NCBI GenBank assembly: GCA_964482615.1
Contig: CAYZYK010000008.1
Location: 1-26,804, forward strand
DNA length: 26,804 nucleotides
Source of the DNA: CAYZYK01 sp964482615
GTDB taxonomy: Bacteria > Patescibacteriota > Minisyncoccia > Minisyncoccales > CAYZYK01
Direction: 5' to 3'
Below the pieces are notes generated by a model. That model was not told the DNA's origin. It was given only the letters and a program-made list of their open reading frames with translations, and made no database searches. This document shows, piece by piece, positions 5,886-14,260 of the stretch (position 1 is the stretch's first letter; each line of letters opens with the position of its first letter). Made by a program: the position numbers and the translations under genes.

Positions 5886-7326
5886 AAGAAAAGCTGGCTC
5901 TTTGGAACAAAAACTTCAAAAGAAAATTAAGCAAGCAAAACAAAAAGCAGAGCAAATATTAAAAGAAGCAGCAGAAGAAATAGAAGAGAAAAAAGAAAAA
6001 ACTGAAAGAAAGCACAACCAAAAAAGAAAAGAACTTTCAAAGACCCAACAGCTTTTACTTAAAAGAGAAGATCTTCTGGATAAAAAAAGCTCCCAGTTGA
6101 AAAGAAATAAAAGAATAATCCAACAGAAGGTAAATAGACTCAAAGAAGTAAAAAAAGAATTAAACGAGTTAAAAAAGAAAACAGAAAGAAAGCTAGAAAA
6201 AATTTCAGGCCTTACAAAACAGAAAGCTAAAAAAGAACTTCTGATTAGAGTTGAAGAAGAAAGCCAGAGCGAGATTTCTCAAAAATTAAAGAAAATAGAG
6301 AAAGAAGGAAGAGGAAAGTATGAGAAAAAAGCAAAAGAAATACTAGCTTCTGTTATTCAAAAACTTGCTGTTCCTCAAGCCCAAGAGATAACAACAAGCA
6401 CTGTTTTGTTAGAAAGCGAGGATTTTAAAGGAAGGATTATAGGAAAGGAAGGGAGGAATATAAGGACTTTTGAGAAATTAACCGGAGTTGAACTTATAGT
6501 AGATGAAAGCCCAGAGGCTGTAGTTATCTCTGCTTTCAACCCCACCAGAAGAGCAGTAGCTAAACTTGCCCTGGAAAAACTTATTCAAGATGGAAGGATT
6601 CAACCTGCCCGAATTGAGGAGAAAGTAAAAGAAGCAAGTGAAGAAATCAAAGCTAAGATAAAAGAAGCGGGAGAGAAAGCAGTCTATGAGACCGGAGTAA
6701 TTGGGCTCGATGATAAGATAATAGAACTTCTTGGCAAGCTCTATTTCAGGACAAGCTACGGCCAGAATGTTCTTTTACACTCAATGGAAGTTTCTTTACT
6801 GGCTGAAGCCTTAGCCGATGAGCTGGGGGCAGACAGTAAAATTGCAAAAAAAGCGGGTCTTTTACACGATATTGGGAAATCAGTTGATCACCAAGTTAAG
6901 GGGTCTCACGTTGATATAGGGATCAAGATTTTGGAAAAATTCAAAGAAGATAAAAGAATAATAGACGCTATGAAATCTCATCATGATGAATATCCTTCAG
7001 AAACTCTAGAGGCCGCCATAGTTGAAACAGCAGATGCAATCTCTGGAGCTCGTCCCGGAGCAAGAAAAGATACTTTAGAAAATTATCTTCAGAGATTGGA
7101 AGACTTAGAAAAAATTGCTCTTGCTTTTGACGAGATAGATAAAGCTTATGCTATTCAAGCTGGAAGAGAATTAAGAGTATTTGTAAACCCAGAGAAGGTG
7201 AACGATGTTCAAGCCCAAAAATTAGCTCGTCAAATCGCAGACAAGATTGAAGAGGAACTTCGCTATCCTGGAGAAATAAAAGTAAACGTGATAAGAGAAA
7301 GCAGGGTGATAGAACATGCAAGATAA
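5797..7326 (+). CDS. rny: Ribonuclease Y
   Basis: RNase Y is a membrane-anchored endoribonuclease that starts mRNA decay in bacteria lacking RNase E. It has 509 residues. A transmembrane helix lies at about 4-22 and a long Lys/Glu coiled coil at about 30-180. A KH domain follows with its loop IIGKEGRN at 214-221, then an HD domain with H357-D358 in LLHDIGK, SHH at 394-396, and D413 in the TADAISGARPGAR block. The C-terminal end matches the family (RYPGEIKVNVIRE). The start at 5797 places the membrane helix at the N terminus as in Bacillus RNase Y. It lies in one unit with the small ORF at 5616; HU follows from its own promoter. Confidence 0.95.
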   Translation: MNPFLFIIIATISLAAGSILGYYARQSIAKRKAGSLEQKLQKKIKQAKQKAEQILKEAAEEIEEKKEKTERKHNQKRKELSKTQQLLLKREDLLDKKSSQLKRNKRIIQQKVNRLKEVKKELNELKKKTERKLEKISGLTKQKAKKELLIRVEEESQSEISQKLKKIEKEGRGKYEKKAKEILASVIQKLAVPQAQEITTSTVLLESEDFKGRIIGKEGRNIRTFEKLTGVELIVDESPEAVVISAFNPTRRAVAKLALEKLIQDGRIQPARIEEKVKEASEEIKAKIKEAGEKAVYETGVIGLDDKIIELLGKLYFRTSYGQNVLLHSMEVSLLAEALADELGADSKIAKKAGLLHDIGKSVDHQVKGSHVDIGIKILEKFKEDKRIIDAMKSHHDEYPSETLEAAIVETADAISGARPGARKDTLENYLQRLEDLEKIALAFDEIDKAYAIQAGRELRVFVNPEKVNDVQAQKLARQIADKIEEELRYPGEIKVNVIRESRVIEHAR

Positions 7327-7344
7327 ATAGAGTAGAATAATTAT

Positions 7345-7374
7345 TTGTGCAATATTTTTGACTTGTGTTATAAT
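7345..7374 (+). promoter_or_regulatory. Promoter of the HU gene (extended -10)
   Basis: TATAAT at 7369-7374 is preceded by TGT, giving an extended -10 (TGtTATAAT). A weak -35 TTGTGC lies 18 bp upstream (7345-7350). The better TTGACT at 7358 is only 5 bp from the -10 and cannot pair with it. The start point would lie near 7381. Confidence 0.75.
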
Positions 7375-7422
7375 CTTTTATTGAAAGGTCGAAAATTAAG
7401 AAAAACTTAAACTATTTTAACG

Positions 7423-7704
7423 ATGGCAAAAACAACAAAAGAAGATTTAATAGAATCTTTAACAAAAAAGACCGGTCTTTCCAAGAACAAAGCCGGTGAT
7501 TATCTTAACGCCCTCTTAGATGAAATCCAAGATTCTCTCAGCAAAGGAAAAGATGTAACTTTAACCGGCTTTGGAACTTTTAAAGTTAGCCAGAGAAAAG
7601 CCAGAATGGGGCGCAATCCTCAGACTGGTGAGGAAATTAAGATTCCTGCAATGAAAGTGGCCAGATTTAAGGCCGGAAAAGGATTAAAAGAGGCTGTTAA
7701 GTAA
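7423..7704 (+). CDS. HU family DNA-binding protein
   Basis: HU is a small nucleoid protein that bends and compacts DNA as a dimer. The 93-residue product matches the family length. The N-terminal helices (MAKTTKEDLIESLTKKTG) are followed by the signature GFGTFKVSQRKARMGRNPQTG, whose proline tip inserts into the minor groove, and the last strand KVARFKAGKGLKEAV. It has its own extended -10 promoter and a strong terminator, so it is monocistronic. HU and IHF subunits are hard to separate by eye; the sequence is closest to HU. Confidence 0.93.
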   Translation: MAKTTKEDLIESLTKKTGLSKNKAGDYLNALLDEIQDSLSKGKDVTLTGFGTFKVSQRKARMGRNPQTGEEIKIPAMKVARFKAGKGLKEAVK

Positions 7705-7720
7705 AACAAAATTTGATAAA

Positions 7721-7753
7721 CAAAAACTCCGCCCCAAAAGGGTGGAGTTTTTG
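7721..7753. terminator. Bidirectional terminator, HU and tRNA-Gly/Pro
   Basis: CAAAAACTCCGCCC (7721-7734) pairs with GGGTGGAGTTTTTG (7740-7753) around CAAAA; only one pair is a G-T wobble. T5 on the plus strand ends HU, and the mirrored T5 on the minus strand ends the convergent tRNA transcript. Confidence 0.9.
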
Positions 7754-7756
7754 TTA

Positions 7757-7832
7757 TGGAGCGGGTGAGCGGATTCGAACCGCCATCTTCTCCTTGGAAG
7801 GGAGAAATAATAGCCATTATACGACACCCGCG
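7757..7832 (-). tRNA. tRNA-Gly (anticodon TCC)
   Basis: On the minus strand the acceptor arms GCGGGTG and CACCCGC pair perfectly. The T arm is GCGG-TTCGAAT-CCGC. The anticodon loop CTTCCAA gives TCC, which reads GGA. The discriminator is T and CCA is encoded. It is the second tRNA of a two-gene minus-strand transcript, 3 bp after tRNA-Pro. Confidence 0.95.
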
Positions 7833-7835
7833 TTT

Positions 7836-7911
7836 GGTCGGAGCGGTGGGATTTGAACCCACGATCTCCGCCTCCCAAAGGCGGCGCCTTAAGCCACTAG
7901 GCCACGCTCCG
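7836..7911 (-). tRNA. tRNA-Pro (anticodon TGG)
   Basis: The acceptor arms CGGAGCG and CGCTCCG pair perfectly, with the C1-G72 pair typical of bacterial tRNA-Pro. The anticodon stem CCGCC/GGCGG encloses TTTGGGA, giving TGG, which reads CCA. The T arm is GTGGG-TTCAAAT-CCCAC, the discriminator is A, and CCA is encoded. Confidence 0.95.
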
Positions 7912-7921
7912 CTAATTCTAT

Positions 7922-7950
7922 ATTCTAGCAGAGAGATCAGCTTCAGTCAA
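7922..7950 (-). promoter_or_regulatory. Promoter of tRNA-Pro/tRNA-Gly
   Basis: On the minus strand TTGACT (7945-7950) and TAGAAT (7922-7927) are separated by exactly 17 bp. The -10 lies 10 bp before tRNA-Pro. It is divergent from the histidine kinase promoter. Confidence 0.85.
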
Positions 7951-7978
7951 TTTTCGTTATGGGTTCTGAAGATAAGTA

Positions 7979-7987
7979 TGATATAAT
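7979..7987 (+). promoter_or_regulatory. Extended -10 promoter, leaderless start of the kinase
   Basis: TGaTATAAT spans 7979-7987: an extended -10 with a perfect TATAAT at 7982-7987. The next gene's ATG is at 7994, seven bases after the -10, exactly where transcription should start. No -35 and no ribosome binding site are visible, so the mRNA is probably leaderless. Confidence 0.7.
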
Positions 7988-7993
7988 ATAAAA

Positions 7994-8944
7994 ATGTCTT
8001 CAAGGTTTTTTGAACAACTAAACATTCTCTTTCAATGTAGAAAATATGGTGTTCCTTTTTTTCAATGTCCCCAACTCCTTTTTTTGTTAATGGGGGCTGT
8101 AATTATTATAACTACCATCTTAAGTTATTATATCGGCAGTCGTTACATTGAAGACCCTCTTTTGGTAACCTTGATTGTTCTTTTGTTAAGCATGTTTTTG
8201 CTTATTGTTTCTTTCTTTGTTACCAGAAGCTTCGAAAAATTAGCTGAAGTAGCTAGAATTAAATCAGAATTTGTATCAATTGTTTCTCACCAATTAAGAT
8301 CTCCTCTTAGTAATCTGAGATGGGCAACAGAACTTTTAGTTTCAGGAAAACTAGGTGAAATTAAAAAAGAACAGAGTAAATATTTTAATATTTTAAAGCA
8401 AAATACTAAAAGAATGACAAAGATTTTGAAAGATTTATTAATTGTTTCTGGTATTGAAAGTAAAAACTTTTTATCAAAAAAGGAAGAAATTTTCTTGCCT
8501 GGTTTAATTAAAAAGATAATTTCTAAAGTAAAAAAAAGAAAAATGACTTCTAATGTTGAAATTAATTTTCAATTTACAGAAGATTTACCAAAGATTTACA
8601 CTGATGCTTCTCAGATAGAGTTAGTTATTGAAAATCTTATCAGTAACGCCGTTCAATACAGAGAGGAAGGTAAAAAAGGAAAAGTGGATATTAAAGTTGA
8701 GAAAAAAAGAAAAAAGATTTATTTTGAAATAAAAGATAATGGTATTGGAATTGAGTCCCAAGAGCAAAAGTATATCTTCCAGAAATTTTTCCGAACAAAA
8801 AAAGCAAGAAAATACCAGAGCTTGGGGACGGGTCTTGGCCTCTATATCTCAAAAGAAATTATAGAAAAATTAAATGGAAAAATAGGATTTAAAAGCCAGA
8901 AAAACAAAGGGTCGATTTTCTGGTTCAGGTTGCCTATTAAGTAA
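7994..8944 (+). CDS. Membrane sensor histidine kinase
   Basis: This 316-residue kinase autophosphorylates on a histidine and passes phosphate to a response regulator. Two transmembrane helices (about 26-48 and 56-78) are joined by only a few exposed residues, so it has almost no extracellular sensor. The HisKA dimerisation domain carries the H box SIVSHQLRSPLSNLRW with H99. The ATPase domain has the N box ENLISNAVQY (213-222), G1 DNGIGI (248-253), an F box with IFQKFFR, and G2 GTGLGL (278-283). The response regulator follows after 9 bp and the pilus genes after that, so it probably controls pilus expression or activity. Its ATG lies seven bases after a TATAAT box, which suggests a leaderless mRNA. 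Confidence 0.92.
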   Translation: MSSRFFEQLNILFQCRKYGVPFFQCPQLLFLLMGAVIIITTILSYYIGSRYIEDPLLVTLIVLLLSMFLLIVSFFVTRSFEKLAEVARIKSEFVSIVSHQLRSPLSNLRWATELLVSGKLGEIKKEQSKYFNILKQNTKRMTKILKDLLIVSGIESKNFLSKKEEIFLPGLIKKIISKVKKRKMTSNVEINFQFTEDLPKIYTDASQIELVIENLISNAVQYREEGKKGKVDIKVEKKRKKIYFEIKDNGIGIESQEQKYIFQKFFRTKKARKYQSLGTGLGLYISKEIIEKLNGKIGFKSQKNKGSIFWFRLPIK

Positions 8945-8953
8945 ACAAAAAAT

Positions 8954-9322
8954 ATGAAAAAAATACTATTTATTGAAGATGAATCCGCCCTTCAATCTAC
9001 CCTTAAAGAAATTTTAGAAACAGAAAAATATGAGCTAATCTCTGCCTTGGATGGGAAAGAAGGGTTGGAATTAGCAGAGAAAGAAAAACCAGATTTAATC
9101 ATATTGGATTTAGTTTTACCTAAAATGGATGGTTTTGAAGTACTGGAACACTTAAAGGAGAGCGGGTTAAGCAAAGAAACCCCGGTTATTGTTTTAACTA
9201 ATCTTGAACAGCTCAAAAAAATAGAGAAAGCTTTAGAACTTGGAGCTACGACTTATCTGGTAAAATCAGATTATTCTTTAAAAGAAATAGTTAAGAAAAT
9301 AAAGCAAATCTTAGGTGATTAG
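8954..9322 (+). CDS. Receiver-only response regulator (CheY/PilH-like)
   Basis: The 122-residue protein is a single receiver domain with no output domain. The acidic pocket is E8-D9, the phosphoacceptor is D52 in LIILDLVLPKMDGF, T82 lies in VIVLTNL, and K104 is in YLVKSD. Such stand-alone receivers act by binding partner proteins, as CheY, PilG and PilH do, rather than DNA. It sits between the cognate-looking kinase and pilB, so a role in switching the pilus motor is plausible but inferred. An S/T-rich FKxP-type end common to transcriptional regulators is absent. Confidence 0.92.
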   Translation: MKKILFIEDESALQSTLKEILETEKYELISALDGKEGLELAEKEKPDLIILDLVLPKMDGFEVLEHLKESGLSKETPVIVLTNLEQLKKIEKALELGATTYLVKSDYSLKEIVKKIKQILGD

Positions 9323-9351
9323 GCCCAAAGCCGGTTATCTAAAAAATTAAC

Positions 9352-11100
9352 TTGAGAGTTGAACCCCAACAATTAAAAGCATTTCTTTTGGATGCTGGAT
9401 TAATAAAAGAAAAGGATTTTAAGAAAGCCCAAAAGAAGGCAAAAAAAACAGGTCAAAGAATAGAAGATGTTTTAGTTGCAGAAGGTCAAGTCAAAAAAGA
9501 TAAATTATTTAAACTTAAAGCATATATCCTGGGAATTCCTTTTGTAAACTTAGAAAAAGAAACAATTCCTCCGGGTGTTTTAAAAATTATTCCCGAACCC
9601 ATTGCTCGCTCAAACAACATTGTAGCTTATAGAAGGAAAGGTAACAACCTTGAAGTCGCTATGTTGGACCCCGCTGACTTGAGAACTATTGAATTTATTA
9701 AAAAAACCACCCCCTACAAGATTTTGCCAAGATTAACGACCCCGGAGGGGATTAAAAACGTTCTTCGTCAGTATCAAAAGACCCTGGAGGCTGAGTTTGG
9801 AGAAATTATTAAAAAAGAGGTTGAGGGAATAAGACCAGTAGAGGAAAAAGAAGAAATCAAAGAAAAGGAAGAACTTGAGAAAGCAGCAAAAGAACTACCC
9901 ACAATAAGAATTGTCGATACTTTATTAAAACACGCTGTTTTACAGAGGGCTTCTGATATTCATATTGAACCATTTGAAAAAGAAGTCCTGGTTCGTTACA
10001 GAATTGACGGAATATTACACGATGCTATGACCTTACCCAAGGTTGCTGCCCCCGGAATTGTAGCCAGAATTAAAGTTTTAGCTAATTTAAAACTTGACGA
10101 ACATCGATTACCCCAAGACGGTAGGTTCAAAATAGAAATTCAAGGAGATAAATACTCTGTTAGGGTTTCTGTTCTGCCTGTTTTCGCAGGAGAGAAAGTA
10201 GTTATGAGATTGTTATCAGAGAGCGCTGAAGCTTTCACCTTAGACAGTTTAGGCCTGACAGGAGAGAGCTTAGAAAGGATTCAAAATAATCTAAGGAAGC
10301 CGATTGGTATGATATTGGTAACTGGACCCACAGGATCTGGCAAAACCACAACCTTGTATTCAATGCTTGAGATTTTAAACAGTCCCGGAGTAAATATTTC
10401 AACAGTTGAGGACCCCATTGAATATCGGATTCCAAGAGTAAATCAAACCCAGGTTAATCCTAAAATTGGGTTAACTTTTGCTTCAGGTTTGAGATCTTTG
10501 GTCAGACAAGACCCCGATATTATTATGATAGGTGAGATTAGAGATGAAGAAACAGCTAGCTTAGCTGTTAATTCCGCTTTGACGGGCCATTTAGTTTTAT
10601 CTACTTTACATACCACCGAAGCAGCAGGATCTATTCCCCGAATGATTGATATGAAAGTAGAACCGTTTCTATTAGCTTCAACCTTAAACGTAATTTTAGC
10701 CCAAAGATTAGTGAGGCGACTCTGTGAAGGAAAAAAGCCATACAAGCTAAAAAAATCCCAGGTTAAAAACTTAAGAAAATATTGTGATTTAGACAGGGTT
10801 TCGAATATTTTAAGAGAAGAAAGATTAGCGGGCCCCAAACAAGGATTAGAAGATATTAATTTTTACAAGCCGGTATCAAACAAAGAGTGTCCAGATGGTT
10901 ACAAAGGAAGAATAGGTATTTTTGAAGTCCTGTCAGTGACAGAAACTATTAAAGAATTAATTGTTAATAAATCAACCTCAGGTAAAATCGCAAAACAAGC
11001 TAAAAAAGAAGGTATGAGAACTATGGTTGAGGATGGTTTGGTAAAAGCAGCTCGGGGTGTAACCTCAATAGAAGAAGTTCTTAGAGTTATTATTGAATAA
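9352..11100 (+). CDS. pilB: Type IV pilus assembly ATPase PilB
   Basis: PilB is the cytoplasmic hexameric motor that drives pilus extension. The start is TTG at 9352; an in-frame TAA lies four codons upstream and no ATG is suitably placed, giving 582 residues. The N-terminal MshEN-like domain covers about 1-145 and is followed by a charged Lys/Glu linker (150-182). The GspE/PilB core has Walker A GPTGSGKT at 325-332, an Asp box with TVEDPIEYR near 351-359, Walker B IIMIGEIRDEE near 390-400, and a His box GHLVLSTLHT near 412-421. The late region keeps single Cys residues but not the usual two CxxC pairs of the zinc site. pilC follows after 7 bp. An extension ATPase is likelier than PilT because of its N-terminal domain and its place next to pilC. 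Confidence 0.93.
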   Translation: MRVEPQQLKAFLLDAGLIKEKDFKKAQKKAKKTGQRIEDVLVAEGQVKKDKLFKLKAYILGIPFVNLEKETIPPGVLKIIPEPIARSNNIVAYRRKGNNLEVAMLDPADLRTIEFIKKTTPYKILPRLTTPEGIKNVLRQYQKTLEAEFGEIIKKEVEGIRPVEEKEEIKEKEELEKAAKELPTIRIVDTLLKHAVLQRASDIHIEPFEKEVLVRYRIDGILHDAMTLPKVAAPGIVARIKVLANLKLDEHRLPQDGRFKIEIQGDKYSVRVSVLPVFAGEKVVMRLLSESAEAFTLDSLGLTGESLERIQNNLRKPIGMILVTGPTGSGKTTTLYSMLEILNSPGVNISTVEDPIEYRIPRVNQTQVNPKIGLTFASGLRSLVRQDPDIIMIGEIRDEETASLAVNSALTGHLVLSTLHTTEAAGSIPRMIDMKVEPFLLASTLNVILAQRLVRRLCEGKKPYKLKKSQVKNLRKYCDLDRVSNILREERLAGPKQGLEDINFYKPVSNKECPDGYKGRIGIFEVLSVTETIKELIVNKSTSGKIAKQAKKEGMRTMVEDGLVKAARGVTSIEEVLRVIIE

Positions 11101-11107
11101 TAATAAG

Positions 11108-12322
11108 ATGCCAAGATTCTTTTACACAGCCAAATCAGAAGAAGGAAAAACAAAAACAGGGGTTTTAACAGCAGAGAATACTCGTCAATTAGCTCAGAAG
11201 TTAAAAAAAGAAGGGCTGGTTTTAATTGAGGCTTCTGCTGGGAAAGAAGAGAAAAAGAAATTTAAGATTTCCATTCCCTTTTTGGGTAGAGTCACAGAAA
11301 GAGAAAAAATTATGATGACTAGAAACCTTCAAGTAATGATAGCCTCTGGTCTTCCTTTGTCTCGAGCTCTTGATATTTTAGCTGGTCAGACTAAAAACAA
11401 GAAATTCGAAAAGGTCTTAATGGACGTGAAAGAAGAAATAAAAAAAGGAGAAAATTTCTCTGGGGCTTTAAAGAAATACCCCAAAGTATTTCCCGAACTT
11501 TTCCAGAGCATGATAGAAGTTGGAGAAGAATCAGGAACTTTAGAGGAAGTTTTAAAAACTTTAGCCTTGCAAATGGAAAAAGAAAACGAGTTAAAAGCGA
11601 AAATAAAGGGGGCTATGATTTATCCTTCTGTGATTATAGCCACTATGATTGGTATCGCAATTTTAATGCTAGTTCTGGTGGTTCCTCAACTAAAGTCTAT
11701 GTTTGAGCAATTGGACGTTGAGCTTCCCAGAAGCACCCAAATTGTGATGAGTCTCGGTTCTTTTTTAACTGATCAATGGTATCTTGTTCTTATTTCCTTG
11801 TTCGTGGCCATAATTGTTTTTTGGAGAATTGCTAAAACCAAGCCAGGCAAAAAAACAATTGATATTGTTTTGTTGAAAATACCGGTTGTGTCCTCAATCA
11901 TTAAGAAAAAAAATTCTGCCTCAACAATTAGAACCTTATCTTCTCTTCTCTCTTCGGGGGTTACTATGATTAAATCCTTGAGAATTATTTCTGATACTCT
12001 GAGTAACTTCTATTTCAGAGAGGCCCTAAAAGAAGCAACAGAAAAAGTAAAGAAGGGAGCTAGCCTATCTGAATGCTTAAAACCTTATGAAGATATCTAT
12101 CCTTTAGGGGTCGTTGAGATGATAAAGGTTGGAGAGGAGACCGGTCAGACCTCAGAGATTCTGAGTAAACTCTCTGATTTCTATGAAGATGAAATAGATA
12201 GGGCCACCAAGAATTTAGTTTCTGTTTTAGAACCCGTTCTTATGCTCTTTATAGGAGCTACGGTTGGTCTTTTTGCTATTTCTATGATTGAACCCATGTA
12301 CTCTATGCTGGGTGGTATTTAA
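11108..12322 (+). CDS. pilC: Type IV pilus inner-membrane platform protein PilC
   Basis: PilC is the membrane platform on which pilin subunits are added or removed by the ATPases. I chose ATG at 11108 (MPRFFYTAKSEEGK), giving 404 residues, because this beginning is typical of PilC; a TTG at 11093 would add five residues overlapping pilB. Two GspF repeats are clear: FTRNLQVMIASG-like text MTRNLQVMIASGLPLSRAL in the first, and ASTIRTLSSLLSSGVTMIK in the second, each followed by MIEVGEESGTLEE or MIKVGEETGQTSE. Transmembrane helices lie after the first repeat (two, around the VVPQL region) and at the C terminus. Confidence 0.93.
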   Translation: MPRFFYTAKSEEGKTKTGVLTAENTRQLAQKLKKEGLVLIEASAGKEEKKKFKISIPFLGRVTEREKIMMTRNLQVMIASGLPLSRALDILAGQTKNKKFEKVLMDVKEEIKKGENFSGALKKYPKVFPELFQSMIEVGEESGTLEEVLKTLALQMEKENELKAKIKGAMIYPSVIIATMIGIAILMLVLVVPQLKSMFEQLDVELPRSTQIVMSLGSFLTDQWYLVLISLFVAIIVFWRIAKTKPGKKTIDIVLLKIPVVSSIIKKKNSASTIRTLSSLLSSGVTMIKSLRIISDTLSNFYFREALKEATEKVKKGASLSECLKPYEDIYPLGVVEMIKVGEETGQTSEILSKLSDFYEDEIDRATKNLVSVLEPVLMLFIGATVGLFAISMIEPMYSMLGGI

Positions 12323-12380
12323 AAATATAATAAGAGATTTAATGGTTTGGAGAGATTTTGGGAAAAAATCAGATTTTAAA

Positions 12381-13253
12381 ATGAAAAATTTAAAGTTTAA
12401 AAAAGGATTCACTATTGTAGAACTTCTAGCGGTTATAGGAATTTTAATTATCTTAACGTCTATTACTATCCCCGCTTTTCATCATTTTCAAAGAGAATCA
12501 AATCTACAGAACAGTACAGAAGAGATTATTAATACGCTGAGATTAGCTCAAAACAAAACATTAGCTTCTGAAGGAGCTGCTCAATATGGACTCTACTTCG
12601 ACAATACTTCCACTCCTCATCAATATATTCTTTTTAAAGGGGTGGATTTTGCTTCAAGGGATGATTCTTTTGATAAAATAAATAAGATTCCTCAAGACGT
12701 TGAAATTTATGAGATTAATTTAGCAGGAAATGAAACAGTTTTTGAGAGAATAACAGGTAACACCTTAAATTCTGGAAATATTAAACTGAGATTAAGGAAA
12801 AACCCTACAAAAATGGGAACTATCTACATTGAACCTTCGGGAAAAGTAAGCACTACTTCTTTTTCTCCGCTAACAGATAGCAGAATAAGAGATTCAAGAC
12901 ATGTTCATATAATTTACGATAGGGTTATTGATACAACCACAGAAAAATTAACCTTAACTTTCAATACCAGCACAACAGAGGAGTTTGCGATTAACAACTA
13001 TCTTGAAGGAGATCAGATTTATTGGGAAAAAGAGATTAACGTTGGGGGAGAAATCCAAAAGATAAAAATACACACTCATAGATTAAACAATCCAGATACT
13101 TTGTTTTCTGTGCATCGAGATAGAAGATACAATACTAAATCTCTTAAAATAGAGATTAGCGGAGATGGTTCAGGAACCCTTATTGAATATTCAGCTGATG
13201 GTTTAACTACAACTAACAGTTCAATCTACGTTGAAGACTCTCAATGGCAATAA
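12381..13253 (+). CDS. Prepilin-like protein, GspH/FimT type
   Basis: This 290-residue protein has a type IV prepilin N terminus. A short basic leader ends KKG, PilD-type cleavage falls before FTIVELL with Glu at +5, and a hydrophobic helix follows. The next segment, LRLAQNKTLASEGAAQYGLYFDN, is typical of FimT/GspH minor pilins. The remainder is rich in beta strands. I chose ATG at 12381 because it gives a normal nine-residue leader; the longer frame from 12288 overlaps pilC and adds a non-leader-like extension. It may be a minor pilin that primes assembly. No short major pilin is found nearby, so a main-subunit role cannot be excluded. Its end overlaps the next gene by 10 bp. Confidence 0.85.
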   Translation: MKNLKFKKGFTIVELLAVIGILIILTSITIPAFHHFQRESNLQNSTEEIINTLRLAQNKTLASEGAAQYGLYFDNTSTPHQYILFKGVDFASRDDSFDKINKIPQDVEIYEINLAGNETVFERITGNTLNSGNIKLRLRKNPTKMGTIYIEPSGKVSTTSFSPLTDSRIRDSRHVHIIYDRVIDTTTEKLTLTFNTSTTEEFAINNYLEGDQIYWEKEINVGGEIQKIKIHTHRLNNPDTLFSVHRDRRYNTKSLKIEISGDGSGTLIEYSADGLTTTNSSIYVEDSQWQ

Positions 13254-13753
13254 AAAAAGAAAATAAAAAATTCAAAAAAGGAATCTCAACCATAGAAATA
13301 CTAGTTGTTGTTGCTGTTGTTGCTGTTGTTTTTACTAGTCTTTTGGGGTTGATTACCTTTTCTTTAAGAATTGTCCGCTCAAACAAACAAACCGTTTTAG
13401 CTGAAAAATTAGTCCAGGAAACAATTGAAGCTACAAGGAATTTTCGGGACCAAACAGATTGGGATACAGAAGGCTTGGGCGTGCTTACAACAGGAATAGC
13501 TTATTATCCCCAGAAAACAACTGGTACTCCTCCAGTATGGGATTTAATTCAAGGAGAGGAAAATATAGAAGAATTTACCAGAAAAATAGTTTTTGAAAAA
13601 GTATACCGAGATACAAACGATAATATTTCTCAGTCTGGCACAGAAGACCCCGAGACATTGAAGGTTAAAGCAACTGTTTCTTGGTTCTCTTCTTTGACAC
13701 AGGAGAACCAAAAGGTAGAAATTATTACTTATTTAACTAATTGGAGACAATGA
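13244..13753 (+). CDS. Prepilin-like protein, PilV/GspI type
   Basis: The 169-residue protein starts with a basic leader ending KKG and the cleavage motif before ISTIEILVVV, with Glu at +5, followed by a strongly hydrophobic helix. The segment AEKLVQETIEATRNFRDQTDW after the helix is typical of PilV/GspI minor pilins. It overlaps the preceding pilin gene by 10 bp and the next by 4 bp (ATGA), which implies translational coupling. The valine-rich helix is encoded by a GTT/GCT-rich tract near 13303-13331. Specific pilV orthology is not claimed. Confidence 0.85.
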   Translation: MAIKKENKKFKKGISTIEILVVVAVVAVVFTSLLGLITFSLRIVRSNKQTVLAEKLVQETIEATRNFRDQTDWDTEGLGVLTTGIAYYPQKTTGTPPVWDLIQGEENIEEFTRKIVFEKVYRDTNDNISQSGTEDPETLKVKATVSWFSSLTQENQKVEIITYLTNWRQ

Positions 13754-14259
13754 GTTTTACTAATTCAAAGAAAGGTTTTACTTTAACTGAAGTTTTGGTT
13801 TATATTCTGATTCTATCCCTTATTTTTTTAGCTATTTCTTCTTTTTTTGTTTGGGTTACTAGAATAAACAACAAACTTAGAGCTACACGCGAAGTTTTAA
13901 CTAATCTTCAGAGAGTTATGGGATATATGAGGAAAGAAATAATAGCAGCAGAGAGTATTTATACTCCAACTACAACTCAAGAACAGCTTTCTCTTGAAAC
14001 TAAGAGATATTTACCCGAAGGAGAAGACACAACTTTTATTGACTTTTATCTTTGTGAAAAACATCTTTGTTTAAAAAAGGAATCAGAAGAACCTTTTGTT
14101 TTAACTTCAGATAAAGTAGAAGTTAACAATTTGTCATTTACTCAAATTGGTACTTCTCCCCCTTCTTTGCAGATTAATTTGGAAATTAGTTCAAAAACAT
14201 ACCCCCATTATCCAAGCACCGTGAATATCACTTCCTCTGTCAGTTTAAGATCTTATTAA
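13750..14259 (+). CDS. Prepilin-like protein, PilW/GspJ type
   Basis: The start ATG at 13750 overlaps the previous stop as ATGA and gives 169 residues; a TTG nine bases upstream is not preferred. The leader ends KKG and cleavage falls before FTLTEVLVYILILSLIF, with Glu at +5. After the helix, TNLQRVMGYMRKEIIAAESI resembles PilW/GspJ minor pilins. A CEKHLCLKK segment carries two cysteines that could form a disulfide. Together with its neighbours it makes an ordered H-I/V-J/W minor pilin set, the group that initiates pilus assembly. Confidence 0.85.
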   Translation: MSFTNSKKGFTLTEVLVYILILSLIFLAISSFFVWVTRINNKLRATREVLTNLQRVMGYMRKEIIAAESIYTPTTTQEQLSLETKRYLPEGEDTTFIDFYLCEKHLCLKKESEEPFVLTSDKVEVNNLSFTQIGTSPPSLQINLEISSKTYPHYPSTVNITSSVSLRSY

Positions 14260-14260
14260 A

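Noticed and set aside
7684..7986. ORFs over the tRNA-Gly/tRNA-Pro region on both strands
   Set aside because: They only translate the tRNA genes and their surroundings; typical GFEPPSS and VGFEPTIS artefacts.
9323..9351. Terminator between the response regulator and pilB
   Set aside because: Only a short imperfect GGCC/GGC pairing without a T run; read-through is expected.
13303..13331. GTT/GCT-rich microsatellite as a phase-variation switch
   Set aside because: The unit is three bases, so slippage keeps the frame; it simply encodes the Val/Ala membrane helix of the pilin.
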